A DNA stretch of 64,000 nt from Pseudopedobacter saltans DSM 12145 (GTDB lineage: Bacteria; Bacteroidota; Bacteroidia; Sphingobacteriales; Sphingobacteriaceae): positions 4,340,001-4,404,000 of the forward strand of contig NC_015177.1 in assembly GCF_000190735.1 (NCBI RefSeq), in the 5' to 3' direction. The stretch's first letter is position 1, and each line of letters opens with the position of its first letter. This document shows positions 8,121 to 16,613 of the stretch, in pieces. The translations under genes were made by a program, and so were the position numbers. The notes under the pieces are model-generated. The model was not told the DNA's origin, searched no databases, and was given only the letters and a program-made list of their open reading frames with translations.

Positions 8121-8888
8121 TTAAAGATCTTTTTTCTGGAACTTTCTGGTCGAAAACCATAATGGAACAATAACCCATAATGCTAAAACTATAAAAGTAA
8201 TGATGCTTCCAGCAGCTCCGGCAAAGCTTTGTTTAAAGACAGCGCTTGTAGCACCCATTAAAGCAGAAATATCCATTTTTAAAAGCGTGACAATTCTTGC
8301 CAGATCAATAGGATTTAAGATGCTAAGTGCTACAATCAGTTTCTCTAATGGGTATTCCAGTAATTGAAATAACAAGAAAAGGACTAATCCATCGAACAAT
8401 ATAGAGAAATACATCCAGATCATCAGCGATACACCAATTCCTTTAGCTTTATCTTTGATATAAACAGAAGATAATAAGGCTATGGAAACAAAGATTACTG
8501 AAAGGAATAGTCCGGTAATTAACAAAGTGATTCCGGTAGTATTGAAAGCAAAAATGAGAATAGGAATTCCACAACCTATACCGAATGCCAATATGAATGC
8601 CGATGCAAGACCAAAAAAGATACTTAGCCACAGTGTTTTTCTTTTTATAGGTTGTGCAGAAAGTAATTCTATAAATTCCGTTGCATTATAAACGTAAATG
8701 GTAGAAAAAATAATACTGATGATAGGTACTATAATTAGATTTAAGGTTAGTAAACTGGCCATACTTTTTTCAACTACATTTTCCATCATAAATAAACCCA
8801 TGGAAAAGCAGAAAAGAAAAAGAGTATAGGCAATAATTATTTTGCTGTTTAAAATATCCAGCATCACGTATTTAATTACTTTTTTCAT
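8121..8888 (-). CDS. nosY: ABC transporter permease NosY
   Basis: Membrane protein of 255 residues with six or so hydrophobic segments, of the ABC-2/NosY permease type. NosDFY is the ABC system needed to build the CuZ centre of nitrous oxide reductase. I start at MKKVIKYV (ATG at 8886-8888); the 13 upstream residues have no support. It is the last gene of the nos cluster, about 150 nt behind nosF; that gap has no ORF. Confidence 0.85.
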   Translation of the reverse strand: MKKVIKYVMLDILNSKIIIAYTLFLFCFSMGLFMMENVVEKSMASLLTLNLIIVPIISIIFSTIYVYNATEFIELLSAQPIKRKTLWLSIFFGLASAFILAFGIGCGIPILIFAFNTTGITLLITGLFLSVIFVSIALLSSVYIKDKAKGIGVSLMIWMYFSILFDGLVLFLLFQLLEYPLEKLIVALSILNPIDLARIVTLLKMDISALMGATSAVFKQSFAGAAGSIITFIVLALWVIVPLWFSTRKFQKKDL

Positions 8889-9041
8889 CTGTTTATTTAT
8901 TTTAAAGTATAAGATGTTTAGTATCAATAAACTGACTTAGTTAGTTCAGTATGTCACTTTAGATTTTAGCTCCTCGCTTTCGTTCTTGTGCTTCTGCCAC
9001 TTCATTAAACATTATTTTTTTAAACTCTGTGGTTAGCTAAC

Positions 9042-9761
9042 TTATGCTTTCTCTAATTTTAATTTCATTAAATGCGGAATGGCCTCAGACAGCCGGGATT
9101 TTTGTGTGTCTTCTTTCAATTGATGGATAGACTTATCAAAAATGACTTCTCCTTCTTCCATATAAATAATCTGACTAACGATATCGTCCAGTTCACTTAG
9201 GATGTGTGAAGTAATCAATATCAATTTTCCCTTTTCCTTTTCGGTCCGTATCTTTTCTTTTAATAAAAAGGATGATAGAGGATCTAATCCGGCTGTGGGT
9301 TCATCCAGAATCAAAATAGGTGAGTTAAACAGAAATGCAAGATGAGCACTTACTTTTTGTCTTGTGCCTCCCGACAGTGTTCCCATTTTCTTGTCTAGGA
9401 TATCTTTTAGCTTGAAACCTTCATATAACTCTTCATCCATATTTTGGGTCTCACTGCCTCTTAAGTCAGTTATCATTTCCAATACCTGACCAACCCTCAT
9501 ATTTTCAGGATAGCGACCTATTTGAGGCATATATCCAATTAGCTTTCTGTATTGCCACTGGTTACTGATTTCAATCCCATTTATCGAAATTTTACCAGAG
9601 TCGGGAATAACCATTCCCAATATGGTTTTAATTAATGTAGTTTTACCACACGCGTTAGCTCCTATCAGAGCGATAATATTGTCACCTCCGAGATCAAGAT
9701 TTATATTCTTGAGGACCTCAAATTTTCCAAATGCTTTGTTGATGCCTTCTATTCCTATCAT
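9042..9761 (-). CDS. nosF: ABC transporter ATP-binding protein NosF
   Basis: ATPase of 239 residues with Walker A GANACGKTT (34-42), signature LSGGT, Walker B LILDEPTAGLDP and the switch His (LITSHIL). It powers the NosDFY transporter that supports copper-sulfur cluster assembly in NosZ. It lies between nosD and nosY on the same strand. The identification rests on family motifs plus the gene order nosZ-nosL-nosD-nosF-nosY. Confidence 0.9.
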   Translation of the reverse strand: MIGIEGINKAFGKFEVLKNINLDLGGDNIIALIGANACGKTTLIKTILGMVIPDSGKISINGIEISNQWQYRKLIGYMPQIGRYPENMRVGQVLEMITDLRGSETQNMDEELYEGFKLKDILDKKMGTLSGGTRQKVSAHLAFLFNSPILILDEPTAGLDPLSSFLLKEKIRTEKEKGKLILITSHILSELDDIVSQIIYMEEGEVIFDKSIHQLKEDTQKSRLSEAIPHLMKLKLEKA

Positions 9762-9835
9762 TTTTTATTTAGTTGTTAGGTGGTTAGTTAGTGCTTTTAA
9801 CTTTCTACTCTTAATCTCAACCTTAATCTTTCCAC

Positions 9836-11086
9836 TCAACCTATTTTTCCCATTCTTGGTTTATTATCTTTTAGACTTTCGGGAGTTAAATTAGGAAACA
9901 TGGTCTCCGCCTTATCCATCAGTTTGACAAAAAAACTTCGGAATAACATTAAAGCACCGGGGTTCCTTTGAATAATCATCGAATAAAATGTGGCCGGTCT
10001 GTGTGGTATATCGCCATATCCATCTCTGTCCAGGTCATAACCTTCATATTTATCCCAATAGTTCTCGTCAAAATACTTCATCACCAGATTACCATTAGTA
10101 GCTACATCAAAAGTATTACCTATAAAATTGTTCAGGCTGATGTATGCATCGCTGCAACTGGTTTGTATTTGTAAGGCCCATCCGTTTTTTTCGAACCTAT
10201 TTTTGATCATTTTAATACGATTTGCTCCTTCAGCAAAAACAGCTATGGTATTGTTTTGGAATATATTATTCTCAATATGGCTGTCCATGATTTCTTTCAA
10301 CAAGAGGCCATATGCTGCATTCCCCCAATTTTCGGCAAAGGTGTTATTATACATCTTTACCCGTTTGCTGTACATAACGGCTACACCAGCACCATTTTTT
10401 TTGATAATATTATGGTTGTAGATATCATCATGAGAAAACATAAAATGTAATCCATAGCGTTTATTGCCAATGCTTTGATTATTCTCTATTTTAGATTTTG
10501 TGACAAACTCGAAATAAATACCATCCCTATGTCCTGATACATGATTATTAGCGATTTTGAGGTGATTGCTTTTCCAACAATGTATGCCATTTGCAGCAGG
10601 TTTACCTTTAATATTTCCCGATTGAAGTTGATTATTCTCGAAGGTGCAAAAGCTGGAATTCATGCAATGTATGCCGAAAAAATTATCCTGAAAACGGCAA
10701 TTACGTACAATAACGTTTTTTGAATTCTGGATTTTTAATGCAGCCACATCCATGTAACTGGAACTTCCCGAATTTTTAAATAAAATACCATCTATCAATA
10801 CCGCATCACTTTCTATCAATAAATTTTCATACTTATTTTCACCATCAATAACTGGAAGGGATTCTCCGATAAGTACAATCTTTTTATTGATTTTCAGATT
10901 GCCTTCGCGGTATACACCTGTTTTTATTAAAATGGTATCTCCATCTTGTGCCTCTTGTAAAGCCTTGGTTATACTCTTAAACCCCGATTGACTGGATACA
11001 ATCAGTTTCCGCGCTTTTACATCTTCTGTAAAACAGAGGACTAAAAAAATAATAATTAATGATGCTGTGCTAAATAATCGTCCCAT
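9836..11086 (-). CDS. nosD: Nitrous oxide reductase maturation protein NosD
   Basis: Periplasmic protein of 416 residues with an N-terminal signal peptide (about 1-25) followed by a right-handed beta-helix with many N-N and I-x-x-N-x repeats (CASH/NosD domain), ending in the typical DENYWDKYEGYDLDRDGYGDIPHRP segment. NosD works with NosF and NosY and with NosL in delivering copper or sulfur for the CuZ site. Its start overlaps the end of nosL by about 31 nt, indicating coupled translation. Confidence 0.93.
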   Translation of the reverse strand: MGRLFSTASLIIIFLVLCFTEDVKARKLIVSSQSGFKSITKALQEAQDGDTILIKTGVYREGNLKINKKIVLIGESLPVIDGENKYENLLIESDAVLIDGILFKNSGSSSYMDVAALKIQNSKNVIVRNCRFQDNFFGIHCMNSSFCTFENNQLQSGNIKGKPAANGIHCWKSNHLKIANNHVSGHRDGIYFEFVTKSKIENNQSIGNKRYGLHFMFSHDDIYNHNIIKKNGAGVAVMYSKRVKMYNNTFAENWGNAAYGLLLKEIMDSHIENNIFQNNTIAVFAEGANRIKMIKNRFEKNGWALQIQTSCSDAYISLNNFIGNTFDVATNGNLVMKYFDENYWDKYEGYDLDRDGYGDIPHRPATFYSMIIQRNPGALMLFRSFFVKLMDKAETMFPNLTPESLKDNKPRMGKIG

Positions 11087-11508
11087 TTCATTTCGGTTCC
11101 TGAATAATTTTCCTGAATTTTTGTTTTTTCCTGAGTATTTTCAAAAGCTGCGATATTAGATCCCATTGGACTTTTTAGCTGTTCCGAGAAAAATAGATAG
11201 CTATGTTTTGCGGGAATCAGCTTTTGGGGATTTGAGAAATCTACAAGCCATAATCCTGCTATATCTTCGTCTTTTACCTGTTCGTTTTCTATAAATCCCT
11301 TGATACAGTGAATGTCATCAAACTTGAAAATCCTACCTTTTTTAGTAACCAGTTCGGCGCCATAGCGTTGATCGCTGATGGTCATTTTACAAAAGTCGCA
11401 ATTGTCTACTCCAAATTGTATTGGCTGCGGTTTTGTACTGCAAGAAGAAAGAACAAATAGTGCCGAAATAAATAGAAAATAACCTGTTTTAAATATGTGC
11501 CTGAACAT
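11056..11508 (-). CDS. nosL: Copper chaperone lipoprotein NosL
   Basis: Lipoprotein of 150 residues with lipobox VLSSC (Cys23) and the NosL copper motif CDFCKM (Cys37, Cys40, Met42). NosL binds Cu(I) and supplies it for NosZ maturation. It overlaps the upstream membrane-protein gene by 20 nt and nosD by about 31 nt, so the maturation genes are tightly packed. Confidence 0.93.
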   Translation of the reverse strand: MFRHIFKTGYFLFISALFVLSSCSTKPQPIQFGVDNCDFCKMTISDQRYGAELVTKKGRIFKFDDIHCIKGFIENEQVKDEDIAGLWLVDFSNPQKLIPAKHSYLFFSEQLKSPMGSNIAAFENTQEKTKIQENYSGTEMKWDDYLAQHH

Positions 11509-12103
11509 TTTTTCCTGAGTTTGTAATTTCCTTGAATAGTAAAAATACCAGAGATAATCCTACACCTAACATAATCCAACCACCTGTACTGGGAATAGAA
11601 AAGGCTTCGAAATTGAGCAATTGCTTAAATCCGATTAAAGGAGGTTGATAGCTCATGCCGGGTACCTGTATTGGTGCCTTTGGATCAAGGTTATGACCAT
11701 AGTCGTATTCCCAGATGTAGAAGTCAACCATCGCAACAATAGCGAAAAGAAAAAATAACGTTGCCCATGATGTAAAGAACCACCTTTTGTTAATTACAGC
11801 TGTCAGCAAACCCAACAAAGAGAATGTGGCGAAAATATAAGGTAGGACGGTAAACTCCACAAAATCATTTGCATGCAAAGTTCGCATGCCTATGTAATGA
11901 TTTAATCCATTGATAATTTCTACATCACCTGATAATTTATTGGCATGGATATGCATTGACAATCCCTCTGGGTATTGCGGGGCTTTTAGCTCGATCTTCC
12001 ATATAGGTACAAAAATGACTATTGCCAGTGCTATTCCACAGATAGCGGAGAGTATTTTTGTGATCTGCAACAGACCCGTTTTTTTCTTTTCTACTTGGTT
12101 CAT
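11489..12103 (-). CDS. Unknown membrane protein in the nos operon
   Basis: Protein of 204 residues, start taken at MNQVEKKK (12101-12103) because the longer frame begins inside a palindromic repeat. Four or so membrane helices (about 12-32, 95-115, 120-140, 178-198) surround a periplasmic loop with YPEGLSMHIHANKLSGDVEIINGLNHYIGMRTLHANDF, rich in His and Met, and a second loop with GHNLDPKAPIQVPGMSYQPPLIGFK. Its position between nosZ and nosL is one I associate with Bacteroidota nos clusters. A copper-related or assembly role is inference only. Confidence 0.7.
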   Translation of the reverse strand: MNQVEKKKTGLLQITKILSAICGIALAIVIFVPIWKIELKAPQYPEGLSMHIHANKLSGDVEIINGLNHYIGMRTLHANDFVEFTVLPYIFATFSLLGLLTAVINKRWFFTSWATLFFLFAIVAMVDFYIWEYDYGHNLDPKAPIQVPGMSYQPPLIGFKQLLNFEAFSIPSTGGWIMLGVGLSLVFLLFKEITNSGKNVQAHI

Positions 12104-12220
12104 TTTCTTTTGCTTATCGGGATTTACATATATCAGAGCTTTGATAGCTGGAGTTTTCTGGAAACCAGGCTGATTTTTGTTTGCTACAATTAACGTGTTG
12201 TTACAAATGTTTGATAATAA

Positions 12221-12286
12221 GATTGCTTCGATTCCTCGCAATGACGAAGCTGTTTGTCATTGCGAGGAGGTACGACGTGGCAATCT
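12221..12286. repeat. REP-like palindromic repeat
   Basis: Two arms, ATTGCTTCG..TTCCTCGCAATGAC and GTCATTGCGAGGAGG..GTGGCAAT, form an imperfect long hairpin. The sequence type is a common dispersed intergenic palindrome of many genomes. It sits in the 241-nt gap between nosZ and the next gene and could act as a processing site or attenuate transcription within the operon. Confidence 0.75.
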
Positions 12287-12344
12287 CTCCAACGTCTTTC
12301 ATATTGTTTGCCCATTGAGTTTGTTGGCTCAATCTGAGTGTTAA

Positions 12345-14312
12345 TCAATTCAGTGGTCCCGGAGCTTTTTCACCCGTACCATATCTTAGCGGAGTATTAC
12401 TTCCGGCAGGAGATACTCTGATATAGCCAGACATTTCCTGATGTAGCGCACTACAAAAGTCGCTACAGTAAAAAGGAGTAATGCCTGTTTTTTTAGGAAT
12501 CCATTTTAAGGTTTGTGTTTCACCCGGCATTACCAATAGTTCGGCATTATTAGCTCCTTTTATGGCAAATCCATGAGGTAAATCCCAGTCTTGTTCTAAA
12601 TTGGTTACGTGAAAATAAACCTCGTCTCCAATTCTGATGCCTTCAATATTATCAGGAGTCAGGTGACTTCTTATCAATGTCATGTAAACATGTACCTTAT
12701 TTCCATCTCTGGTAATTTTAGTCTGATCTTCACCTTTTGCAACATACGGATGTTGATTTTCTTCGATTTTATAGAATTTCAAAGAATTATCCTTGATGAT
12801 ACTTGCAGGAATGATCTGACTATAATGCGGTTCCCCAATGGTAGGAAAGTCTAATAATAGCTGCATTTTGTCTCCTGAAATATCATATAACTGAGCACTT
12901 TGTGTAAGTTCAGGTCCGGTAGGCAAATAGCGGTCTTTGGTAATTTTGTTATAAGCGACTACATATTTTCCATAAGGTTTTTTCGTGTCTCCGCCCGGCA
13001 CAGTTAAGTGTCCGATAGAGTAATAAGTCGGTACTCTGTCCAATATCTGCAATGATTTTACATTCCATTTTACAATTTCAGAAGAAACGAAGAAAGATGT
13101 ATAAGCATTTCCTTTATCGTCAAATTCTGTATGTAAAGGACCCAAACCTGGTTTTTCTACTTCTCCATGTAATACTGATTCGTATTTTAAGACATTAAAT
13201 CCATCGTATTCGCCATCAAAGTCTTTGTTTTCGATAGCTTTTTTGATTTTTGAAAATGCAAATACAGGCAGTAAAGCAGCCAGTTTACCACTTCCAACAA
13301 TAAATTCACCTGATGGATCAACATCTGTCCCATGTGGTGATTTTGGACAAGGGATAAAGTAACACACATCTTTCAATTGGTCTGGAGTAAGTACCAACAC
13401 TTCGTTTTTAATTTCGGATGTTGCAGAATGCTTATGTTCATCCCATTTATTGTGTGCATATTTTACCTGTTTCTTTTTCCCTTTACCAGCTTTAATCATT
13501 TCTTCGGCTTTTTTCCAATTTACAGCCATAATAAAGTCTTTGTCCCTTTGGGAAGCATTGACTTCTAAGAGTGTATAAGCTTTTTCTGTGTTGTAAGTAG
13601 AAAAGAAAAACCATCCACTGCTTGGTCCTTTACCGCTATGACTTAAGTCGAAGTTTAATGCTGGAACCTCCAGTTGAAAAGCAATATTCATATCGCCTTT
13701 ATCTTTATCTACACTAATAAAGCTGATAGTTCCTTTAAAGTTATCTTTATAGGTATGAATAGGGTATTCTACACCATCATCAGGAACACTGAAGCGAGTT
13801 CCTGCAACCACGTATTCTGTGTTTTCAGTTAAGAAAGGGGAAGAGTGGTTGCCAGCACTATTAGGTAGTTCCAGTATCTCAACGGTTTTAAAGGTTTTAA
13901 GATCTAGCCTGGCTACTCTGGGTGTGTTATTTCCATTTACAAATACCCAGCGACCGTCCATTTCACCATTGGTCTGTGAAATCTGTACATGGTGCAAATC
14001 ATCGTAAGGAACAAATCCGTAAGAAGTATTCAGCATAGGAATGGTTTCTTCGCTATATCCGTAACCAGTTTCAGGGTTTTGCGAGAATACAGGAAGTACT
14101 TTTAATAATCTGCCAGAAGGAAAACCGTAAACAGATAATTGACCACTGAATCCTCCAGAAACGAATCCATAGAACTCGTCGTATTGCCCAGGGGCCACAT
14201 AAACTTTAGAGGCGGCATCGCTATTTACTGCATCTCCCGCTCCTTTTGGTTTACATGCTGCCATCAGAAGGAGGACAGACAAGATATAAAGTATTGTTCT
14301 GTTTTTTAACAT
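12345..14312 (-). CDS. nosZ: Nitrous oxide reductase, clade II (Sec-exported)
   Basis: Protein of 655 residues that reduces N2O to N2. The N-terminus (KNRTILYILSVLLLMAAC) is a Sec-type, lipobox-like signal and not the twin-arginine signal of clade I. The beta-propeller carries the CuZ histidine motifs (DDLHHV, GNHSSP, DLSHSG, SPHGTD, GPLHTEF, GEPHYS), and the C-terminal cupredoxin domain carries the CuA ligands His580, Cys616, Cys620, His624 and Met627. No nosR is seen, typical of clade II, so electrons probably come from the cytochrome c encoded just upstream. Confidence 0.96.
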   Translation of the reverse strand: MLKNRTILYILSVLLLMAACKPKGAGDAVNSDAASKVYVAPGQYDEFYGFVSGGFSGQLSVYGFPSGRLLKVLPVFSQNPETGYGYSEETIPMLNTSYGFVPYDDLHHVQISQTNGEMDGRWVFVNGNNTPRVARLDLKTFKTVEILELPNSAGNHSSPFLTENTEYVVAGTRFSVPDDGVEYPIHTYKDNFKGTISFISVDKDKGDMNIAFQLEVPALNFDLSHSGKGPSSGWFFFSTYNTEKAYTLLEVNASQRDKDFIMAVNWKKAEEMIKAGKGKKKQVKYAHNKWDEHKHSATSEIKNEVLVLTPDQLKDVCYFIPCPKSPHGTDVDPSGEFIVGSGKLAALLPVFAFSKIKKAIENKDFDGEYDGFNVLKYESVLHGEVEKPGLGPLHTEFDDKGNAYTSFFVSSEIVKWNVKSLQILDRVPTYYSIGHLTVPGGDTKKPYGKYVVAYNKITKDRYLPTGPELTQSAQLYDISGDKMQLLLDFPTIGEPHYSQIIPASIIKDNSLKFYKIEENQHPYVAKGEDQTKITRDGNKVHVYMTLIRSHLTPDNIEGIRIGDEVYFHVTNLEQDWDLPHGFAIKGANNAELLVMPGETQTLKWIPKKTGITPFYCSDFCSALHQEMSGYIRVSPAGSNTPLRYGTGEKAPGPLN

Positions 14313-14343
14313 TACAGTAAGGTTAAAGGGTTATTCGATACTA

Positions 14344-14832
14344 TTATTTTATACCATCGTTTTGACGCATGTACTCTACTATGCTTCTGGCCTCATCATC
14401 AGACAGATTCTGATTTGGCATACGTACCAGACATATTTCCAGTTGTGCCTGTAGTTCAGGATCTTTATCTATCATCTGATCAGGATTGGTAATAAAGTTC
14501 ATGATCCATGGCAGACTTCTGCGTTCGGTAACACCTTTCCAGCCTGGTCCAACCAGTTTTTCCCCAGTTTGTTTATGGCAGGAGTTGCATTTGGTGGCAG
14601 CAATAGCTTTTCCCCGAGCCGCCAAAGTAGCGTCTAGTGGTCCGGCTTTCACGTTGGAATCATTAAACTTTCCTTCTCCTCTGGAAGGATCGTAATCAGG
14701 TTTACCCGTTGTAGATGTAGCTTGTTCAGCCACGGTGTTTTTTGATTCCGAGGTAGTATTGCCCCCGCCACAAGAACCAATTAATAAAACAGTAGCCAAC
14801 AAAATAGCGGTTGTGATAATTGTCCTGTTCAT
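14344..14832 (-). CDS. Lipoprotein cytochrome c, first gene of nos operon
   Basis: Protein of 162 residues with lipobox LIGSC (Cys21), a flexible linker, and one class I cytochrome c domain with CNSCH (Cys82, Cys85, His86) and a likely distal Met in RMPNQNLSD near residue 137. Only 31 nt separate it from nosZ. It is the probable electron donor to NosZ (NosC-like); this is inferred from position. The gene has its own promoter with a Crp/Fnr-type box. Confidence 0.9.
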   Translation of the reverse strand: MNRTIITTAILLATVLLIGSCGGGNTTSESKNTVAEQATSTTGKPDYDPSRGEGKFNDSNVKAGPLDATLAARGKAIAATKCNSCHKQTGEKLVGPGWKGVTERRSLPWIMNFITNPDQMIDKDPELQAQLEICLVRMPNQNLSDDEARSIVEYMRQNDGIK

Positions 14833-14861
14833 TATTATATCAATTAAATTAAATTATGACT

Positions 14862-14904
14862 CAAATGTACTGGAGATATTTTCTTTGGTTTATGATTGTA
14901 ATCA
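14862..14904 (-). promoter_or_regulatory. Crp/Fnr-type box and perfect TAnnTTTG promoter of the nos operon
   Basis: On the minus strand a perfect inverted repeat TGAT-TACA-ATCA (14904-14893) is followed after exactly 23 nt by TACATTTG (14869-14862), a perfect Bacteroidota -7 element, giving a start near 14855 and a leader of about 22 nt. The box centre is near -43, suited to activation. The RIC gene at 3776 has the same arrangement with the same spacing. The FNR consensus is TTGAT-N4-ATCAA. Confidence 0.72.
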
Positions 14905-15012
14905 CAACAACTAATGAAAGCTTTTGTTTGTGTAGTATTTATTTTTTGGAAATTTTATAATTAATTAGTTTTAAATCTGTCTTTTTTAATTAATGTGAAG
15001 TGTGGACAAAAG

Positions 15013-16353
15013 TTATTCTATCTCATCAACACTTTTATTGGAGTGATGTCTCAATCTTTGATGTTTGGCTTCTCCAATCCGTTGCCTGGTATAAATGCTG
15101 TTATGACCAGAAAGCAGATAGGAAACTACACAAGCAATAGCAACGTAAATTCCACATTCTACTCCAAATAGTTCTATCCCCATTAGCATACACGCCAAAG
15201 GAGTGTTGGTGGCACCAGCGAAAACAGCAACAAAACCCATTCCTGCCAATAAACTAAACGGAAGTGGTAAAAAGAAGGAAAGAGCGCTACCTAAAGTTGC
15301 ACCGATAAAGAAAAGAGGAGTTACCTCGCCTCCCTTAAAACCGGCGGAAAGGGTAACAATAGTGAATGCCATTTTTAGTGCAAAGTCAGATAACGGAGCT
15401 TGTTGTTCAAAAGATTCTAAAATAACAGGAATGCCTAAACCAATATATCGGGTTGTTCCTAAAGCTAGGACTGCCAGTGCGACAATAAAACCACCAAGTA
15501 CAGGTCGGAGAGGAGCGTATTTGATTTTTGTTTTAAATAAAGCGCTGGCCCAATGTATTGTTTTACTAAAAGTAGCCGCACATATACCAAATGCGATTCC
15601 AGCTATGATACTATATACTATTGGCAGTAATTCTATTTTTGGAACAATAGATATATGGTAATGCGTATGTTCAACATTCCAAATATTGGTAGCCCAGTCA
15701 GCAAGAATTGCCGCCGCAAATGCAGGGAAAATAGCATTATAACGTATGCGCCCTATTAGAAAAACCTCAAGTCCGAAAACTGCTCCGGCCAGCGGTGTTC
15801 CAAAAACAGATCCGAAACCTGCCGAAATTGCGGCTATCAGCAATATTTTTCGGTCTTCGGAATTTAGTTTTAAAGGCTTGCTAAACTGGTCAGCAATAGA
15901 ACCAGCCATCTGTATGGCAGTCCCCTCCCGACCAGCCGATCCTCCGAAAAAGTGAGTAGCTATAGTTCCCAAATAAACTAAAGGAGCCATTCGGAAGGGA
16001 ATAATCTTATCAGGATTATGTATATTGTCTATCAACAGGTTGTTGCCGGCTTCTACATTTTTACCAAAATAATGGTATAGTAAACCACTAAAGAAACCAC
16101 TTACAGGTAATAAGGCTATGATCCATTTGTGAGATTCTCTAAACTCAGTTACCCAATTTAAAGACTTAAGAAATAATGCAGAAGCTGTCCCTATACATAG
16201 GCCAATAATCAGGCTTATCAATAACCATTTAAATATGTAAGGTACGCCTGGGAATTTTCTAAAGAAGCTTCTGAGTTTTATTCCAGTTTTTTGGCTTAAT
16301 GTTCTTTTGCTAGTTGACATAACTATCCTGACTAATATATTTATATTTTTCAT
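15013..16353 (-). CDS. CLC-type anion transporter, fluoride-exporting CLC^F (EriC^F) subtype
   Basis: Membrane protein of 446 residues with the CLC fold (about 10-12 membrane segments). Its selectivity motifs differ from chloride CLCs: GNNLLID in place of GSGIP, GREGT in place of GREGP (gating Glu retained), and GGEVTPLFFIGA in place of GGxFxP. These changes mark the fluoride/proton antiporters, and the fluoride riboswitch immediately upstream agrees. It exports toxic fluoride. The ATG (16351-16353) directly follows the riboswitch; the next Met is 11 codons in. Confidence 0.88.
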   Translation of the reverse strand: MKNINILVRIVMSTSKRTLSQKTGIKLRSFFRKFPGVPYIFKWLLISLIIGLCIGTASALFLKSLNWVTEFRESHKWIIALLPVSGFFSGLLYHYFGKNVEAGNNLLIDNIHNPDKIIPFRMAPLVYLGTIATHFFGGSAGREGTAIQMAGSIADQFSKPLKLNSEDRKILLIAAISAGFGSVFGTPLAGAVFGLEVFLIGRIRYNAIFPAFAAAILADWATNIWNVEHTHYHISIVPKIELLPIVYSIIAGIAFGICAATFSKTIHWASALFKTKIKYAPLRPVLGGFIVALAVLALGTTRYIGLGIPVILESFEQQAPLSDFALKMAFTIVTLSAGFKGGEVTPLFFIGATLGSALSFFLPLPFSLLAGMGFVAVFAGATNTPLACMLMGIELFGVECGIYVAIACVVSYLLSGHNSIYTRQRIGEAKHQRLRHHSNKSVDEIE

Positions 16354-16356
16354 TAA

Positions 16357-16408
16357 TCAGGCGTCATCAGCTTAAAAAGCGGTTGGGTAAGGAAGAACAC
16401 CATTTCCT
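16357..16408 (-). ncRNA. Fluoride riboswitch (crcB motif)
   Basis: Read on the minus strand: GGAAATGGTGTTCTTCC, then ACCCAACCGC, TTTTTAA, GCTGATGACGCCTGA, and the ATG 3 nt later. This matches the conserved features of the fluoride (crcB) riboswitch: the GG..ATGG..TTC..CC hairpin, AACCGC and GCTGATGACGCCT. Ending right at the start codon of a CLC^F gene suggests control of translation initiation. The upstream end is only about 10 nt from the tRNA-Ser 3' end. Confidence 0.9.
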
Positions 16409-16418
16409 TTTGATTATG

Positions 16419-16505
16419 CAGAGAGGAAGGGATTCGAACCCTCGATACGGTTACCCGTATACTACCTTTCCAGGGTAGCTCCTTCAACCACTCGGACACC
16501 TCTCT
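16419..16505 (-). tRNA. tRNA-Ser (anticodon GGA)
   Basis: An 87-nt cloverleaf: acceptor AGAGAGG/CCTCTCT, anticodon stem CTACC/GGTAG with loop CTGGAAA (anticodon GGA), a long variable arm (TACGGGTAACCGTA) typical of Ser, T-arm with TTCGAAT, discriminator G. The 3' CCA is not encoded. No terminator follows; the fluoride riboswitch begins about 10 nt downstream on the same strand. Confidence 0.97.
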
Positions 16506-16518
16506 GTTTGCTGGGCTG

Positions 16519-16526
16519 CAAATGTA
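16519..16526 (-). promoter_or_regulatory. TAnnTTTG promoter element of tRNA-Ser
   Basis: TACATTTG on the minus strand, 13 nt upstream of the tRNA 5' end, a perfect -7 element. No comparable element fits in the 10-nt gap between tRNA and riboswitch, so this promoter probably also drives the CLC^F gene. Confidence 0.6.
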
Positions 16527-16613
16527 ATTATAATTGCACTAAAAAAAAATCGATATTAATTTTTAAAACATTTTTATTAAATAGCACTTATTTAGTGAAC
16601 TGAAATAAAGCTT

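Noticed and set aside
12104-12241. N-terminal extension of the nos-operon membrane protein
   Set aside because: The extension starts in the REP-like palindrome and adds a segment without family features; the internal ATG at 12101-12103 precedes a normal membrane protein start.
2-14832. Full denitrification island
   Set aside because: No nitrate, nitrite or nitric oxide reductase genes are visible; only N2O reduction and NO-stress genes can be supported within the window.
15203-15661. Open frame of 152 codons on the plus strand
   Set aside because: Antisense shadow of the CLC^F gene, low-complexity composition and no family features.
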